Assembly: GCF_013294025.1 (NCBI RefSeq)
Contig: NZ_JABSNL010000008.1
Coordinates: 1-64,000 of the forward strand
Direction of reading: 5' to 3'
DNA from: Flavobacterium aeripolare
GTDB taxonomy: Bacteria; Bacteroidota; Bacteroidia; Flavobacteriales; Flavobacteriaceae
Length of the DNA stretch: 64,000 nucleotides
The notes below the pieces were generated by a model. It saw only the letters and a program-made list of their open reading frames with translations, ran no database searches and was not told the origin of the DNA. Of this stretch, positions 14,973 through 24,528 are shown one piece after another (position 1 is the stretch's first letter; the number at the start of each line of letters is the position of its first letter). The position numbers were made by a program, and so were the translations under genes.

Positions 14973-14989
14973 TGGTAGCCACGCTACCA
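14973..14989 (+). promoter_or_regulatory. Short hairpin before the aldehyde dehydrogenase start
   Basis: TGGTAGC (14973-14979) and GCTACCA (14983-14989) are perfectly complementary around a 3-nt CAC loop. The hairpin lies 14 bp upstream of the next start codon, with no T tract. It could affect translation or mark an operator. Confidence 0.4.
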
Positions 14990-15003
14990 CAAAAAATGAC
15001 ACC

Positions 15004-16332
15004 ATGGATTTTAAAACAAATATAGCTTACCGAAAAGAAATGCTTATCAAGTTACTCAACAACGTGCTGTCGCATGAAAATGAGATTATTGATGCCTTAT
15101 ACCAAGATTTTAAAAAGCCGGCATTTGAAGCGGTTCTTACAGAAACAAGCTACGTAGTCTCAGAGTTGAAAGACACGATTAAAAACATAAAAAAATGGTC
15201 TAAACCTAAGGCTGTTTTACCTTCGATACTTAATTTTCCATCTAGGGATTTTATCTACAAAGAACCATACGGAAAAGTATTAATCATCGCGCCATGGAAT
15301 TACCCGTATCAGTTGGCTATGTGTCCGCTAATTTCAGCTATTGCAGCAGGAAATCAAGTAGTTCTAAAACCTTCAGAGCTCACTCCTAAGACTTCTGAAG
15401 TTTTAGCCAAGATCATCGCATTAACTTTTAGACCAGAACATGTAGCGGTAGTTCAAGGAGGAGTCGAAGTATCTAAAGATTTATTAGAACAGCGCTGGGA
15501 CTATATCTTTTTTACTGGTAGTGTTCCCGTAGGTAAAATAGTTGCAGCAGCAGCGGCAGTGCATTTAACACCTGTAACCTTAGAACTTGGAGGTAAAAAT
15601 CCTTGTATTGTAGATGAGACAGCAAACTTAAAATTATCTGCTAAAAGAATCGTTTGGGGTAAATTTATAAATGCGGGGCAAACCTGTATTGCACCTGATT
15701 ATATCTTAGTTCAAAAAGATATGAAGGAACAATTTATCAAACATTTAAAGGAAGAGATTACGCTGGCTTACGGCTTAACGCCAAAGAGCTCTCCTGATTA
15801 CTCTCGTATAATAAACCTAAAAAACTGGAGCAGATTAACCGAACTGATTGAAGCAGATAAAGTCATTTTTGGTGGGCAAACTGACCAATCAGATTGCTAC
15901 ATCGCCCCTACATTAATCGCTGAAAGCAATTTAGACAGTTTGGTTATGAAAGATGAAATCTTTGGACCATTACTACCTATTTTAACCTACGCAAGTGATG
16001 CCGATTTACATACTATTATCTCCCGTTATGAAAAGCCGTTGTCGATGTATGTATTTACAGAGAACAAAACTTTTGCCACTAAAATGATTACTAATTACTC
16101 TTTTGGTGGTGGTTGTATCAACGATACGGTAGTGCATTTCTCTAATAAAAGATTGCCTTTTGGCGGTGTAGGTCACAGTGGTATTGGTGCTTACCATGGT
16201 AGCCTGAGCTTTGATGTTTTCTCTCATAGTAAGGGAATCGTTAAAAAAGCAAATTGGCTGGATCTGTCTATGCGCTATGCTCCATACAGTGATAAATTAA
16301 AAACAATTAGAAAACTTTTAAAATGGCTGTAA
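15004..16332 (+). CDS. Aldehyde dehydrogenase, class 3-like
   Basis: A 442-residue NAD(P)-dependent aldehyde dehydrogenase, the shorter length typical of class 3 / fatty-aldehyde dehydrogenases. It oxidises aldehydes to acids. The catalytic Glu194 lies in VTLELGGKNP and the nucleophilic Cys228 in FINAGQTCIAPDY. The cofactor site includes APWNYP (96-101), LKPSE (121-125) and FTGSVPVG (170-177). The C-terminal EKPLSMYVFT and LPFGGVGHSGIGAYHG blocks are complete. There is no signal peptide, so it is cytoplasmic. It likely shares a transcript with the RluA gene 33 bp upstream. The substrate may be a medium- or long-chain aldehyde by family analogy only. Confidence 0.93.
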   Translation: MDFKTNIAYRKEMLIKLLNNVLSHENEIIDALYQDFKKPAFEAVLTETSYVVSELKDTIKNIKKWSKPKAVLPSILNFPSRDFIYKEPYGKVLIIAPWNYPYQLAMCPLISAIAAGNQVVLKPSELTPKTSEVLAKIIALTFRPEHVAVVQGGVEVSKDLLEQRWDYIFFTGSVPVGKIVAAAAAVHLTPVTLELGGKNPCIVDETANLKLSAKRIVWGKFINAGQTCIAPDYILVQKDMKEQFIKHLKEEITLAYGLTPKSSPDYSRIINLKNWSRLTELIEADKVIFGGQTDQSDCYIAPTLIAESNLDSLVMKDEIFGPLLPILTYASDADLHTIISRYEKPLSMYVFTENKTFATKMITNYSFGGGCINDTVVHFSNKRLPFGGVGHSGIGAYHGSLSFDVFSHSKGIVKKANWLDLSMRYAPYSDKLKTIRKLLKWL

Positions 16333-16399
16333 CATTTTTGTAATTCAGCTATCTAATAAAAGACTAACCAACTTAAAAAAACAATTAAACCTTACATTG

Positions 16400-17152
16400 A
16401 TGAACAAAATTGCGCAAAGAATTGAAAAAATAAAACGAGAAGGCTATACTCTAGACTTTGGAGAAGTTTTTAATAGTGCTTTAGAAAATTATAAAAAAAT
16501 AGCCGTATTTGCAGGCTCAGTATTATTACTTTTTACGTTTCTACTTTTAATAATTGCCGGGTTTGGAATGGTTAAAGGAATTGGAATCGAAGAATTAAAT
16601 AGCATGAAGGAAAATGATTTTGCCGTATTTCAAGATCCAAACAACATCTATTTTAGATATTTGCAAATTGCCTCTGTAATCTTAGCAGTCTTAATTGCTC
16701 CCTTCTTAGCGGCTTTTTTAAAAATGGCGCAATATGCATCTCGAGACGAAGAGTTTAAAACAGCACAAATGTTTAGCTTTTACAAATGGCCTTATATTAA
16801 AGAAATTGTTTTAGCAACTCTTGTACTCACCCTTTTAGATTTAGCAGTATCTACGGCAGCTGTAGCAGCCGGTGCAAGCTTTGTGGGTACCATTTTTAAA
16901 ATTGCGTTGGCCCTTTTTACAATGCTTACGATACCCTTAATCGTTTTTCAAGAATTCAGTGCCTTTGAAGCTATTAAGACAAGTATTACTGTGGTTTTAA
17001 AAAACCCCCTTGTAATCTTCGCATTATTAATCGTTGGATTTATAGGCTCAATAGTAGGTCTTGTGGGCTGTATAATTGGTGTGTTTTTTACATATCCAAT
17101 TATGTATTCGATATCTTACTCTTTATATGAAACAATTTTCGAAAAAGAATAA
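16400..17152 (+). CDS. Integral membrane protein, about 5-6 helices
   Basis: A 250-residue protein with a basic N-terminal cytoplasmic segment (NKIAQRIEKIKREGYTLDFGEVFNSALENYKK) and hydrophobic helices near 36-58, 90-112, 135-160, 165-185 and 205-240. Similar proteins in Flavobacteria are annotated as hypothetical or as carrying a glycerophosphoryl-diester-phosphodiesterase-like membrane domain, which fits the internal pseudo-repeat (FxxxLxxYKK... and AFEAIKTSITVVLKNP). No catalytic domain is attached. An in-frame TTG sits one codon before ATG 16400, and ATG is preferred. A strong terminator follows at 17188. The role is unknown. Confidence 0.7.
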   Translation: MNKIAQRIEKIKREGYTLDFGEVFNSALENYKKIAVFAGSVLLLFTFLLLIIAGFGMVKGIGIEELNSMKENDFAVFQDPNNIYFRYLQIASVILAVLIAPFLAAFLKMAQYASRDEEFKTAQMFSFYKWPYIKEIVLATLVLTLLDLAVSTAAVAAGASFVGTIFKIALALFTMLTIPLIVFQEFSAFEAIKTSITVVLKNPLVIFALLIVGFIGSIVGLVGCIIGVFFTYPIMYSISYSLYETIFEKE

Positions 17153-17187
17153 GCAATCGATTACTGCTATTTATTACTAAATACCTT

Positions 17188-17227
17188 AAAACTGCAATTA
17201 GAAATTAATGTCTAATTGCAGTTTTAT
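17188..17227 (+). terminator. Strong terminator with 15 bp perfect stem
   Basis: AAAACTGCAATTAGA (17188-17202) and TCTAATTGCAGTTTT (17211-17225) pair perfectly with an 8-nt loop. It ends the membrane protein transcript. Confidence 0.9.
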
Positions 17228-17337
17228 TGTTAATATTTACTAACTTGTAAACGATTGATAAGTAATAATTTAAAACAATAAAACTATTATCTCTCTCTTT
17301 TTTATTTATAGTAAGCACGAGTAACTATGTCTTAAGG

Positions 17338-20300
17338 ATGATAACAAAATATACTAGCTTTTATCAAAAATTAATCAATGACAGTATCATTGATCAAAAT
17401 ATCATTTGGATCATAATCCCAATGTCTCTTTTTTTAATATTTTTATTTTTCTTTCACTTCTACAAAATTAAAAAAAAGCTCGTTATCCCATTTGCAGATG
17501 TTTCTGCTAATGAATATTATAAAAATAAGGAATACCAAACGTATATTTTATTCTTCGGAATATTAACACCTGTAATCGAAATCAATTATGAATTGTTTGC
17601 TGTTCGTCCTAAAGGCTTGCTGCTAATCAATTTAATAATAGGTCTTTTTTTACTACTGCTTTATTCTATCAGCAAGAAATCTACTGTTATTTTTAATAAT
17701 ATTCGCCAAATTTTCAGCAGTCTTTACCTTGCGTATTTTTTCTTAGTGTGTGTAAATTTAGTTACTCTAGTTAATGACATCATTCCATTAATTGCCTTTT
17801 GCGTTCTGTTTTTATTCTCTTATGCTGTCATTAAACCTATTAAAGTTTATTGGGGGCTGAATGTTTTTGTTCTTCTATTTCTGATTGTTGGCTTCTTCTT
17901 TGAACTATTATCTGTTGCAAAAATTGTTATCCTGTTCAATTATTCGATATTAATTTTTGTGATGAACTACATACGTCATATAAGCCAATTAAATATTCAA
18001 GATAAATTTAAGTTTGCTAACGAGATTGTAAACAACGGAAATTCATTAATAATCGCTGCCAATAAAAAAGGGGAAATTAAATTTTGTAGTGATACTATCA
18101 CCGCTATCTTGGGCTATACAAGTCTTGAAGTAATGGGTTTGGGCTTTTGGAAATTAACCGAAGATCCAGAATTTATTGGTGAAGAGTTCCATGAAGAGGA
18201 TATTAAAGCAAGAGTTTTTACTCGAAAATTAAAATGTAAAGACGGTACGTACAAGTACATTCAATGGAACGACAAGAAATACTCAGATGATTTAGTCATT
18301 GGTATTGGGCAAGACGTTACAAACCAAATCAATACTGAAAAATCCTATCAGAATCTAGTTGAATCTGCAAACGACATTATTTTTGAATTAGATTTCAAAG
18401 GGAACTATATTTTCTTGAATCAAAACTCTGAGAACATTACCGGCTATTCCATAGCAGAATTATCAAATTCTAATTTTAAAGAATTGATCAGACCCGATTA
18501 CCTGCAAAATGTACTTGATTTCTACTCAAAAGCAACTACTGATTTGACCAATTTTAAGGTAATTGAATTTCCAATAACCAAAAAAAGTGGAGAAGAGATT
18601 TGGCTGTCACAAAAAATAGCAATCAATAGGGATAAAACAAACCGCATCAATGGGTACTACGGTATTTCTCGTGACATTACATTGTTACGAAACAGTCAAA
18701 TAGAAAATGTACAGCGTGCTGAGAAAAACCAAATGTACAATGAAGCTCTAAATAGTTTTACAGCGCTAAGTCATTTAAAAAATGAATCTACAAGTGAAAC
18801 CATAGCTAAAATACTATCGACTGTTACAAAAATCACTGGTGCTTCCCGAGCAAGCTATTGGACCTATTCGCCAGAAGAAATTAATTGTGAGCACTTTTTC
18901 GACGCTGGGACAAAAAAATTTAGAACTAGAGACAAACTCTTAAAAATTGATTATCCTAAATATTTTGCAGCTCTTGCTACGCGGTCCCAAATCGTAGTTT
19001 CAGATGTGTCTAAAAGTGATACACTTGACGAACTACAACTCAGCTACTTTCCGTCGCAAAATATTTGCTCGTTACTAGACACACCTATTATAATAGAAGG
19101 TAAGCTACAAGGTGTGCTTTGTTTTGAAGTGACCTCTAAAATTAAATATTGGGACGCTGAGGACATTAATTTTGCACGATCGATTTCTGACATTTTAACG
19201 ATAGCCTTTGAATCTCAAAGTCGCTCAAAGGCAGAAATTAAACTAAACTATAAAAGTGAGCTTCTTGCAGCGATGACCTTGTGTACAGAGAAGTTCCTAA
19301 ATAGTAAGGATATCGATTCTATATTTGCAGACGTGCTTATTATTATGGGGAAAGCAACCAAGTCACACCGCTGCTATTACTATGAAAATAATGCAACTTT
19401 TAAAACAGTAAGTCAAAAGTACCGGTGGTTCAGTAATGAGGATCAGCTTAGCGATAATAATCCTGCGCTACAAAATTTACCCTATGAGTATCTAGAGGAG
19501 TTACTTATTCCTATACTAGATAACAAAATATATGACGAACGTGTCTCTAATATTGAGAATGAAAGTTTACGTACAAAGCTTAAAGATGTTGAGGTAATCT
19601 CACTAATCCTTTTTCCTATTTTTATTAAAAATGAATTCCACGGTTTCCTTGGTTTTGATGATACAGATCATGAGCGCATTTGGTCTGAAGACGAGGTCAA
19701 TATATTACAAACTTTGGCACGTAATATTGCAACAAGTATCAATCGTATTGCCAGTGAAACTGCAATCTATGAAAGCGAAGAGAAATTTAGATTACTGGCT
19801 AATAATATTCCTGGAACTATCTATCTATCTCAAAATGATGATAATTTCACAAAAATATACCTCAATGATGAGATAGAAAAATTGACAGCCTATAACAAAT
19901 CTGATTTTTTAGACAAGCGCTTGAATTACATAGATATAATACATCCAGATGACTTAGAGTTTGTTATCAAAGAATCTGCAGAACAATTAAAAAATTCAGA
20001 ACCTTTTCATTTTACGTATCGAATAATAAAAAAAACAGGCGAGATTGTATGGGTAGAGGAATTTGGTGATGCCGTTATGAAAAATGGAAAAATCACCTAT
20101 ATAGAAGGGATTATGCTGGATATTACCGAAAGAAAGCAAAGTGAATCTGCCGTAAAAGCTAAAGAACTAGCTGAAGCTGCTAATAAAGCTAAATCAGAAT
20201 TCCTTGCTAATATGAGTCACGAAATACGCACGCCATTGAACGGTATAATAGGATTCACAGATTTACTAATGAAAACGCAGCTTAATAAAACGCAGCAAAA

Positions 20301-21342
20301 ACACATGATAACTGTAAACCAGTCTGCACACTCATTATTAGGTATTGTAAATGATATACTGGATTTTTCAAAAATTGAAGCAGGAAAACTAGAGTTACTT
20401 ATTGAAAAACACAATCTTAAAGAATTATTGGACCAAATCATGGACCTTATTTTTTATGAGTCAAGCCAAAAAAATATTTCCTTAAAATTGACCTTAGCTC
20501 CAGAAATTAATAGATTTTTCTATTTAGATAGTATTCGATTGAAACAAATCCTTATTAACCTACTAGCTAATGCAGTCAAATTTACAAGTAAAGGGTCTAT
20601 AGAGTTGAAAGTTACGTTAATTGAAAAAATCAGTAACCAACATAATATTATACGTTTTGCTGTAATTGATTCCGGTATTGGGATATTGAAAGAAAACAAG
20701 AATAAAATTTTTAAAGCTTTTTCTCAAGAAGATAGTTCGACAACTAAAAAATTTGGTGGTACCGGTTTAGGACTTACCATATCTAATAAGTTGTTAGGAT
20801 TAATGGATAGCAAGTTGGAACTAGAAAGCACCTTAGGTGTGGGAAGTACTTTTTCTTTCGATCTAAATTTAAAAACCTCAACTGAAAAAACTATTGCTAA
20901 TAAGAATAAAAAGATAGATGTACCCTCGCCAGTTGATGTATTATTTGAAGATAAAGAATACTTGAAAAATCTTAATGTTATGTTGGTTGAAGACAATAAA
21001 ATCAACATGCTTTTACTTAAAACGATTATTAAAAATATCTTACCTGATGCTATTATTCACGAGTTGTCTAATGGACTAGATGCAGTTTCTCAGTTTGAAA
21101 GTTTGCTACCAGATATTATATTTATGGACATACAAATGCCTGTTCTAAACGGATTTCAAGCTACTAAACAAATTAGAAAATTAGCAAACGGAAAGAGTGT
21201 ACCAATCATAGCAATTACAGCTAGCGCAGAGTTAGAGATTAAACAGCAGTGCAAGGCTGCCGGTATGAATGACTTTGTATCTAAGCCTATATTGAAAAAA
21301 ATTGTCGAAGAAACTATTGTAAAATGGGTTCCTGCAGATTAA
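17338..21342 (+). CDS. Hybrid sensor histidine kinase/response regulator with PAS and GAF domains
   Basis: A 1334-residue signalling protein. About 220 N-terminal residues form six or seven membrane helices with short loops. They are followed by PAS domains (about 225-330 and 335-455), two GAF-like regions (about 465-620 and 650-800), a third PAS (about 810-930), HisKA with the phosphoryl-acceptor His961 in [12 protein letters not shown], a HATPase with N-box [15 protein letters not shown] and [11 protein letters not shown], and a receiver domain with LVEDN and phospho-acceptor Asp1264 in MDIQMP. The internal receiver implies either a phosphorelay to a separate Hpt protein or direct control of the kinase. 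No Hpt or DNA-binding regulator is adjacent, so it is an orphan. The sensed signal is unknown; PAS and GAF domains commonly bind small molecules, haem or flavin. Confidence 0.93.
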   Translation: MITKYTSFYQKLINDSIIDQNIIWIIIPMSLFLIFLFFFHFYKIKKKLVIPFADVSANEYYKNKEYQTYILFFGILTPVIEINYELFAVRPKGLLLINLIIGLFLLLLYSISKKSTVIFNNIRQIFSSLYLAYFFLVCVNLVTLVNDIIPLIAFCVLFLFSYAVIKPIKVYWGLNVFVLLFLIVGFFFELLSVAKIVILFNYSILIFVMNYIRHISQLNIQDKFKFANEIVNNGNSLIIAANKKGEIKFCSDTITAILGYTSLEVMGLGFWKLTEDPEFIGEEFHEEDIKARVFTRKLKCKDGTYKYIQWNDKKYSDDLVIGIGQDVTNQINTEKSYQNLVESANDIIFELDFKGNYIFLNQNSENITGYSIAELSNSNFKELIRPDYLQNVLDFYSKATTDLTNFKVIEFPITKKSGEEIWLSQKIAINRDKTNRINGYYGISRDITLLRNSQIENVQRAEKNQMYNEALNSFTALSHLKNESTSETIAKILSTVTKITGASRASYWTYSPEEINCEHFFDAGTKKFRTRDKLLKIDYPKYFAALATRSQIVVSDVSKSDTLDELQLSYFPSQNICSLLDTPIIIEGKLQGVLCFEVTSKIKYWDAEDINFARSISDILTIAFESQSRSKAEIKLNYKSELLAAMTLCTEKFLNSKDIDSIFADVLIIMGKATKSHRCYYYENNATFKTVSQKYRWFSNEDQLSDNNPALQNLPYEYLEELLIPILDNKIYDERVSNIENESLRTKLKDVEVISLILFPIFIKNEFHGFLGFDDTDHERIWSEDEVNILQTLARNIATSINRIASETAIYESEEKFRLLANNIPGTIYLSQNDDNFTKIYLNDEIEKLTAYNKSDFLDKRLNYIDIIHPDDLEFVIKESAEQLKNSEPFHFTYRIIKKTGEIVWVEEFGDAVMKNGKITYIEGIMLDITERKQSESAVKAKELAEAANKAKSEFLANMSHEIRTPLNGIIGFTDLLMKTQLNKTQQKHMITVNQSAHSLLGIVNDILDFSKIEAGKLELLIEKHNLKELLDQIMDLIFYESSQKNISLKLTLAPEINRFFYLDSIRLKQILINLLANAVKFTSKGSIELKVTLIEKISNQHNIIRFAVIDSGIGILKENKNKIFKAFSQEDSSTTKKFGGTGLGLTISNKLLGLMDSKLELESTLGVGSTFSFDLNLKTSTEKTIANKNKKIDVPSPVDVLFEDKEYLKNLNVMLVEDNKINMLLLKTIIKNILPDAIIHELSNGLDAVSQFESLLPDIIFMDIQMPVLNGFQATKQIRKLANGKSVPIIAITASAELEIKQQCKAAGMNDFVSKPILKKIVEETIVKWVPAD

Positions 21343-21427
21343 TTATTTTGTGATAAAGGCATTGATTAAGTAAAAAATAATATAAATTCGTTTTTTTATA
21401 AATTTTAAAACAATAAAACTCAATCAT

Positions 21428-22288
21428 ATGAAATGGAGAGGAACGCGCAAGAGTGGTAATCTAGATGATCGAAGAGGAATGTCATCAGGCGGAAAAACAG
21501 TAGTAGGGGGAGGAATAATAGGAATTGTAATCCTGCTATTAAATGCTTTTGGCGGTGAGAATGGTCAAATGATTACACCTATCTTAGAGCAAATGAATCA
21601 AGGACAAAGTGCTCCTACTGAACAACGAGATTTAACTGCAAAGGAAATAGAAGAAGGACAAAAAATTGATGCACTTATATCAAATAATGAAGATGTTTGG
21701 ATAAAAATATTTCAAGAAAACGGAATGACTTATAAAGAGCCTACCGTAGTTTTATTTACTGATGCTGTCAATACTGAATGTGGAAGTGCAACTGCAGCTT
21801 CAGGACCATTTTACTGCCCTGCAGACCAACAAGTTTATATGGATTTAAGTTTTTTTACAGAACTTAAAAGTCGTTTTGGTGCCGAAGGAGGAGATTTTGC
21901 TACTGCTTATGTACTCGCACATGAAATAGGACACCATGTTCAAACGTTACTAGGAACTTCTGCTAAAATGCGCCAAATGCAGCAAGGTAAATCAAAGGCA
22001 GAAGCTAATAAACTGTCTGTAGCTTTAGAGTTACAAGCTGATTTTTATGCAGGTCTATGGACGCATTACAATCAAAAAATGACTAATTTTCTTGAAGAGG
22101 GAGATATAGATCAAGCGCTAAGTGCCGCACATGCTGTAGGAGATGACGCTATACAAAGTAAAATGCAAGGACATATCGTTCCTGAGTCTTTCACGCATGG
22201 AACTTCTGCACAAAGAAAATATTGGTTCCTGAAAGGGTACAAATCTGGAGATATAAAACAAGGAGATACCTTTGCCGAAATAAGATAA
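21428..22288 (+). CDS. ypfJ: Neutral zinc metallopeptidase, YpfJ family
   Basis: A 286-residue membrane-anchored zinc peptidase (PF04228). A cytoplasmic Arg-rich start (MKWRGTRKSGNLDDRRG, the family hallmark) precedes one helix (about 24-40) and an extracytoplasmic domain with the zinc motif HEIGHH at 165-170 and the likely third ligand Glu201 in ELQADFYAG. Cys118 and Cys130 (TECGSATAASGPFYCP) are typical of the family. The physiological substrate is not established. It lies 85 bp after the hybrid kinase and may be co-transcribed with it. It has a clear terminator at 22298. Confidence 0.92.
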   Translation: MKWRGTRKSGNLDDRRGMSSGGKTVVGGGIIGIVILLLNAFGGENGQMITPILEQMNQGQSAPTEQRDLTAKEIEEGQKIDALISNNEDVWIKIFQENGMTYKEPTVVLFTDAVNTECGSATAASGPFYCPADQQVYMDLSFFTELKSRFGAEGGDFATAYVLAHEIGHHVQTLLGTSAKMRQMQQGKSKAEANKLSVALELQADFYAGLWTHYNQKMTNFLEEGDIDQALSAAHAVGDDAIQSKMQGHIVPESFTHGTSAQRKYWFLKGYKSGDIKQGDTFAEIR

Positions 22289-22297
22289 TTTAAATGC

Positions 22298-22327
22298 AAG
22301 CTTGAGATTTTTCTCAAGCTTTTTTTT
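22298..22327 (+). terminator. Terminator of the zinc peptidase gene
   Basis: AAGCTTGAGA (22298-22307) and TCTCAAGCTT (22312-22321) form a perfect 10 bp stem with a TTTT loop and an eight-T tail. The tail abuts the stop codon of the convergent comM gene. Confidence 0.9.
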
Positions 22328-23861
22328 ATCCTAACCAGCCGTCTCTATCCAAGCTTCTATATTGAATAGCTTCGGCAATATGAGAGGAAACCACTATGGG
22401 TGCTCCCTCAAGATCAGCAATGGTACGGGCAACTTTCAAAATTCGATCATATGCTCTAGCTGACAAATTGAGACGTTCCATCGCGGTTTTTAATAAAGCC
22501 TTTGAAGTATCGTCTAAAGCACAAAATTCCCTAATTTGCTTCGTATTCATCTGAGCATTGTAATGAATGTTCTCAAAATTTTCAAATCGTAGTGTTTGAA
22601 ATGCTCTCGCTTCAGTGACACGCTTTCTTATACTTACGCTGCTTTCGGCCTTTCGATCATCAGAGAGTTTGTCAAAGGGAACAGGCGTCACTTCGATATG
22701 AATGTCTATTCGATCTAATAATGGACCAGAAACTTTGCTTAAATAACGTTGCATTTCATGTGGAGACGAGGTTTGTGGTGCGTCTGGATCATTAAAAAAC
22801 CCACTCGGACTGGGATTCATACTCGCAACAAGCATAAAGGAAGACGGATAAGTCACCGTAAATTTAGCTCTTGAAATTGTCACCTCGCGATCTTCCAGCG
22901 GCTGACGCATTACTTCAAGAACATCTCTTTTAAATTCTGGTAATTCATCAAGAAATAAAACGCCGTTGTGTGCCATCGAAATTTCTCCTGGTTGCGGATA
23001 ACTTCCTCCTCCCACAAGAGCCACATTTGAAATGGTGTGATGCGGACTCCTAAAAGGACGTTGGTTCATTAATCCTACTTCCTTCAATTTTCCCGCCACG
23101 CTATGAATTTTAGTTGTTTCTAGTGCTTCTCGTAACGTCATAGGAGGCAATATGCTGGGAAGTCTTTTGGCTAGCATCGTTTTACCAGCTCCAGGCGGAC
23201 CTATCAATATAATATTGTGTCCACCAGCAGCAGCAATCTCCATACAACGTTTTATAGACTCCTGCCCTTTTACATCTGAAAAATCAAACTCAGGGAAATC
23301 GAGATCTTTGTAAAATTCTTTTCGTGTATTAATAATTGTAGGTTCTAATGTTCCTCTACCCTCTAGGAAATCAATAACCTCTTGAATCGTTTCGACTCCA
23401 TAAACATCAAGTCCAGACACTATAGCTGCTTCTTTCACATTTTGTATAGGTAGAAAAAAACCTTTGAATCCCTCTTCCTTTGCTTTTATCGCTATAGGTA
23501 GCGCACCACGAATGGGCTGCAAACTACCATCTAATGACAATTCCCCCATAATAATGTAATCCTGATAGATAACTGATTTTATTTGCTCAGAAGCAACAAG
23601 AATACCAATCGTCAATGTCAAGTCATAAGCCGAGCCTTCTTTACGTAAATCAGCGGGCGCCATATTGATCGTTATTTTCTTTCCTGGAAGTTTATATCCA
23701 TTGTTTTTTAAGGCAGCTGCAATACGATAACTACTCTCCTTAATAGCATTATCTGGAAGACCTACTAAGTGATAGCCTATTCCGTTATCAATATTTACTT
23801 CAACCGTAATTGTCGTTGCCTCTACCCCAAAAACTGCACTTCCAAAAGTCTTAACTAGCAT
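22326..23861 (-). CDS. comM: YifB/ComM-family Mg-chelatase-like AAA ATPase
   Basis: A 511-residue protein of full family length. An N-terminal Lon-protease-like S5 fold (about 1-175; SAVFGVEATTITVEVNI, GLPDNAIKES, ADLRKEGSAYDL) is followed by a AAA+ Mg-chelatase domain with Walker A GPPGAGKT at 221-228, Walker B-like GVLFLDELPEF, and a C-terminal ComM domain (NLSARAYDRILKVARTIADLEG). In naturally competent bacteria ComM is a helicase promoting branch migration during integration of transformed DNA; its role in this organism is inferred from family. The frame is open to 23915, but ATG 23861 matches the conserved N terminus MLVKTFGSAV. Confidence 0.92.
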   Translation of the reverse strand: MLVKTFGSAVFGVEATTITVEVNIDNGIGYHLVGLPDNAIKESSYRIAAALKNNGYKLPGKKITINMAPADLRKEGSAYDLTLTIGILVASEQIKSVIYQDYIIMGELSLDGSLQPIRGALPIAIKAKEEGFKGFFLPIQNVKEAAIVSGLDVYGVETIQEVIDFLEGRGTLEPTIINTRKEFYKDLDFPEFDFSDVKGQESIKRCMEIAAAGGHNIILIGPPGAGKTMLAKRLPSILPPMTLREALETTKIHSVAGKLKEVGLMNQRPFRSPHHTISNVALVGGGSYPQPGEISMAHNGVLFLDELPEFKRDVLEVMRQPLEDREVTISRAKFTVTYPSSFMLVASMNPSPSGFFNDPDAPQTSSPHEMQRYLSKVSGPLLDRIDIHIEVTPVPFDKLSDDRKAESSVSIRKRVTEARAFQTLRFENFENIHYNAQMNTKQIREFCALDDTSKALLKTAMERLNLSARAYDRILKVARTIADLEGAPIVVSSHIAEAIQYRSLDRDGWLG

Positions 23862-24334
23862 ATTTTTTTTCTTAAAAATAGAAATAATTTTAGGGAATTC
23901 CTTAATAAATAACAAACAATATATTAAAAAACAATTAGTTAAGCTTTTTAAAATAATTATTTACGCCTTTATAAACCCAAAATAACAAAGGAGTTTTCAA
24001 ATTGTTGCACTACGATTTCAACACTATGTTTTCTGGATTATGAAATGAAACTGCAGCGACAACATCACTACGATAGCGAGAGCCTATGCTGTTTTTGAGG
24101 AACTAGAAATCAGCAGAATAGGTAATTTACTTACAATTAAAATGATAAATTGAACATCTTTTACTACTGCTGCATTTAGCAATCAAAAATGTAGATTTAA
24201 CCCTTCCTTAAAATCAAAATATTTAAATAAAAGATAAGAAAAAACTTTCTATAAATAAACAATACTACGACTGCTTGAATGTGACTGAAAGAAGCGCCAA
24301 GACAGCTTTTACAAGGTTTTTAGATATAAATTCT

Positions 24335-24342
24335 TATATTTG
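24335..24342 (+). promoter_or_regulatory. Putative -7 element for the symporter-racemase operon
   Basis: TATATTTG exactly fits TAnnTTTG, but no clear TTG is found 17-23 bp upstream. If used, it gives an unusually long leader of about 180 nt. Confidence 0.35.
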
Positions 24343-24465
24343 CCGAGATTTAAGCCTTTTTTGCTTCAAAATCGACTGTTTTTATTCCAATATGATAATT
24401 TGGTAAACAAGCATTTTTCTGCTTTCTAACAGTACTATAGATAGGCAACAAAAATATAATTGAAC

Positions 24466-24505
24466 GCCCTATGCTGCCTTTGGAAAAATTCCTATTAGGG
24501 CTTTT
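24466..24505 (+). terminator. Attenuator-like hairpin in the symporter leader
   Basis: GCCCTA (24466-24471) pairs with TAGGGC (24496-24501), with a T run after it. It lies within the likely leader, not after a gene, so premature termination control is possible. The stem is short. Confidence 0.3.
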
Positions 24506-24528
24506 AACTCATACTAAATTAACACGAA

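Larger units (their letters stand above)
23862..24528. other. 667 bp divergent region before the racemase operon
   Basis: No gene is supported between comM and the symporter gene. A TATATTTG -7 element lies at 24335, leaving a leader of about 180 nt. In it, GCCCTA (24466-24471) and TAGGGC (24496-24501), followed by TTTT, form an attenuator-like hairpin 27 bp before the symporter ATG. The first 400 bp show nothing recognisable. Confidence 0.5.
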
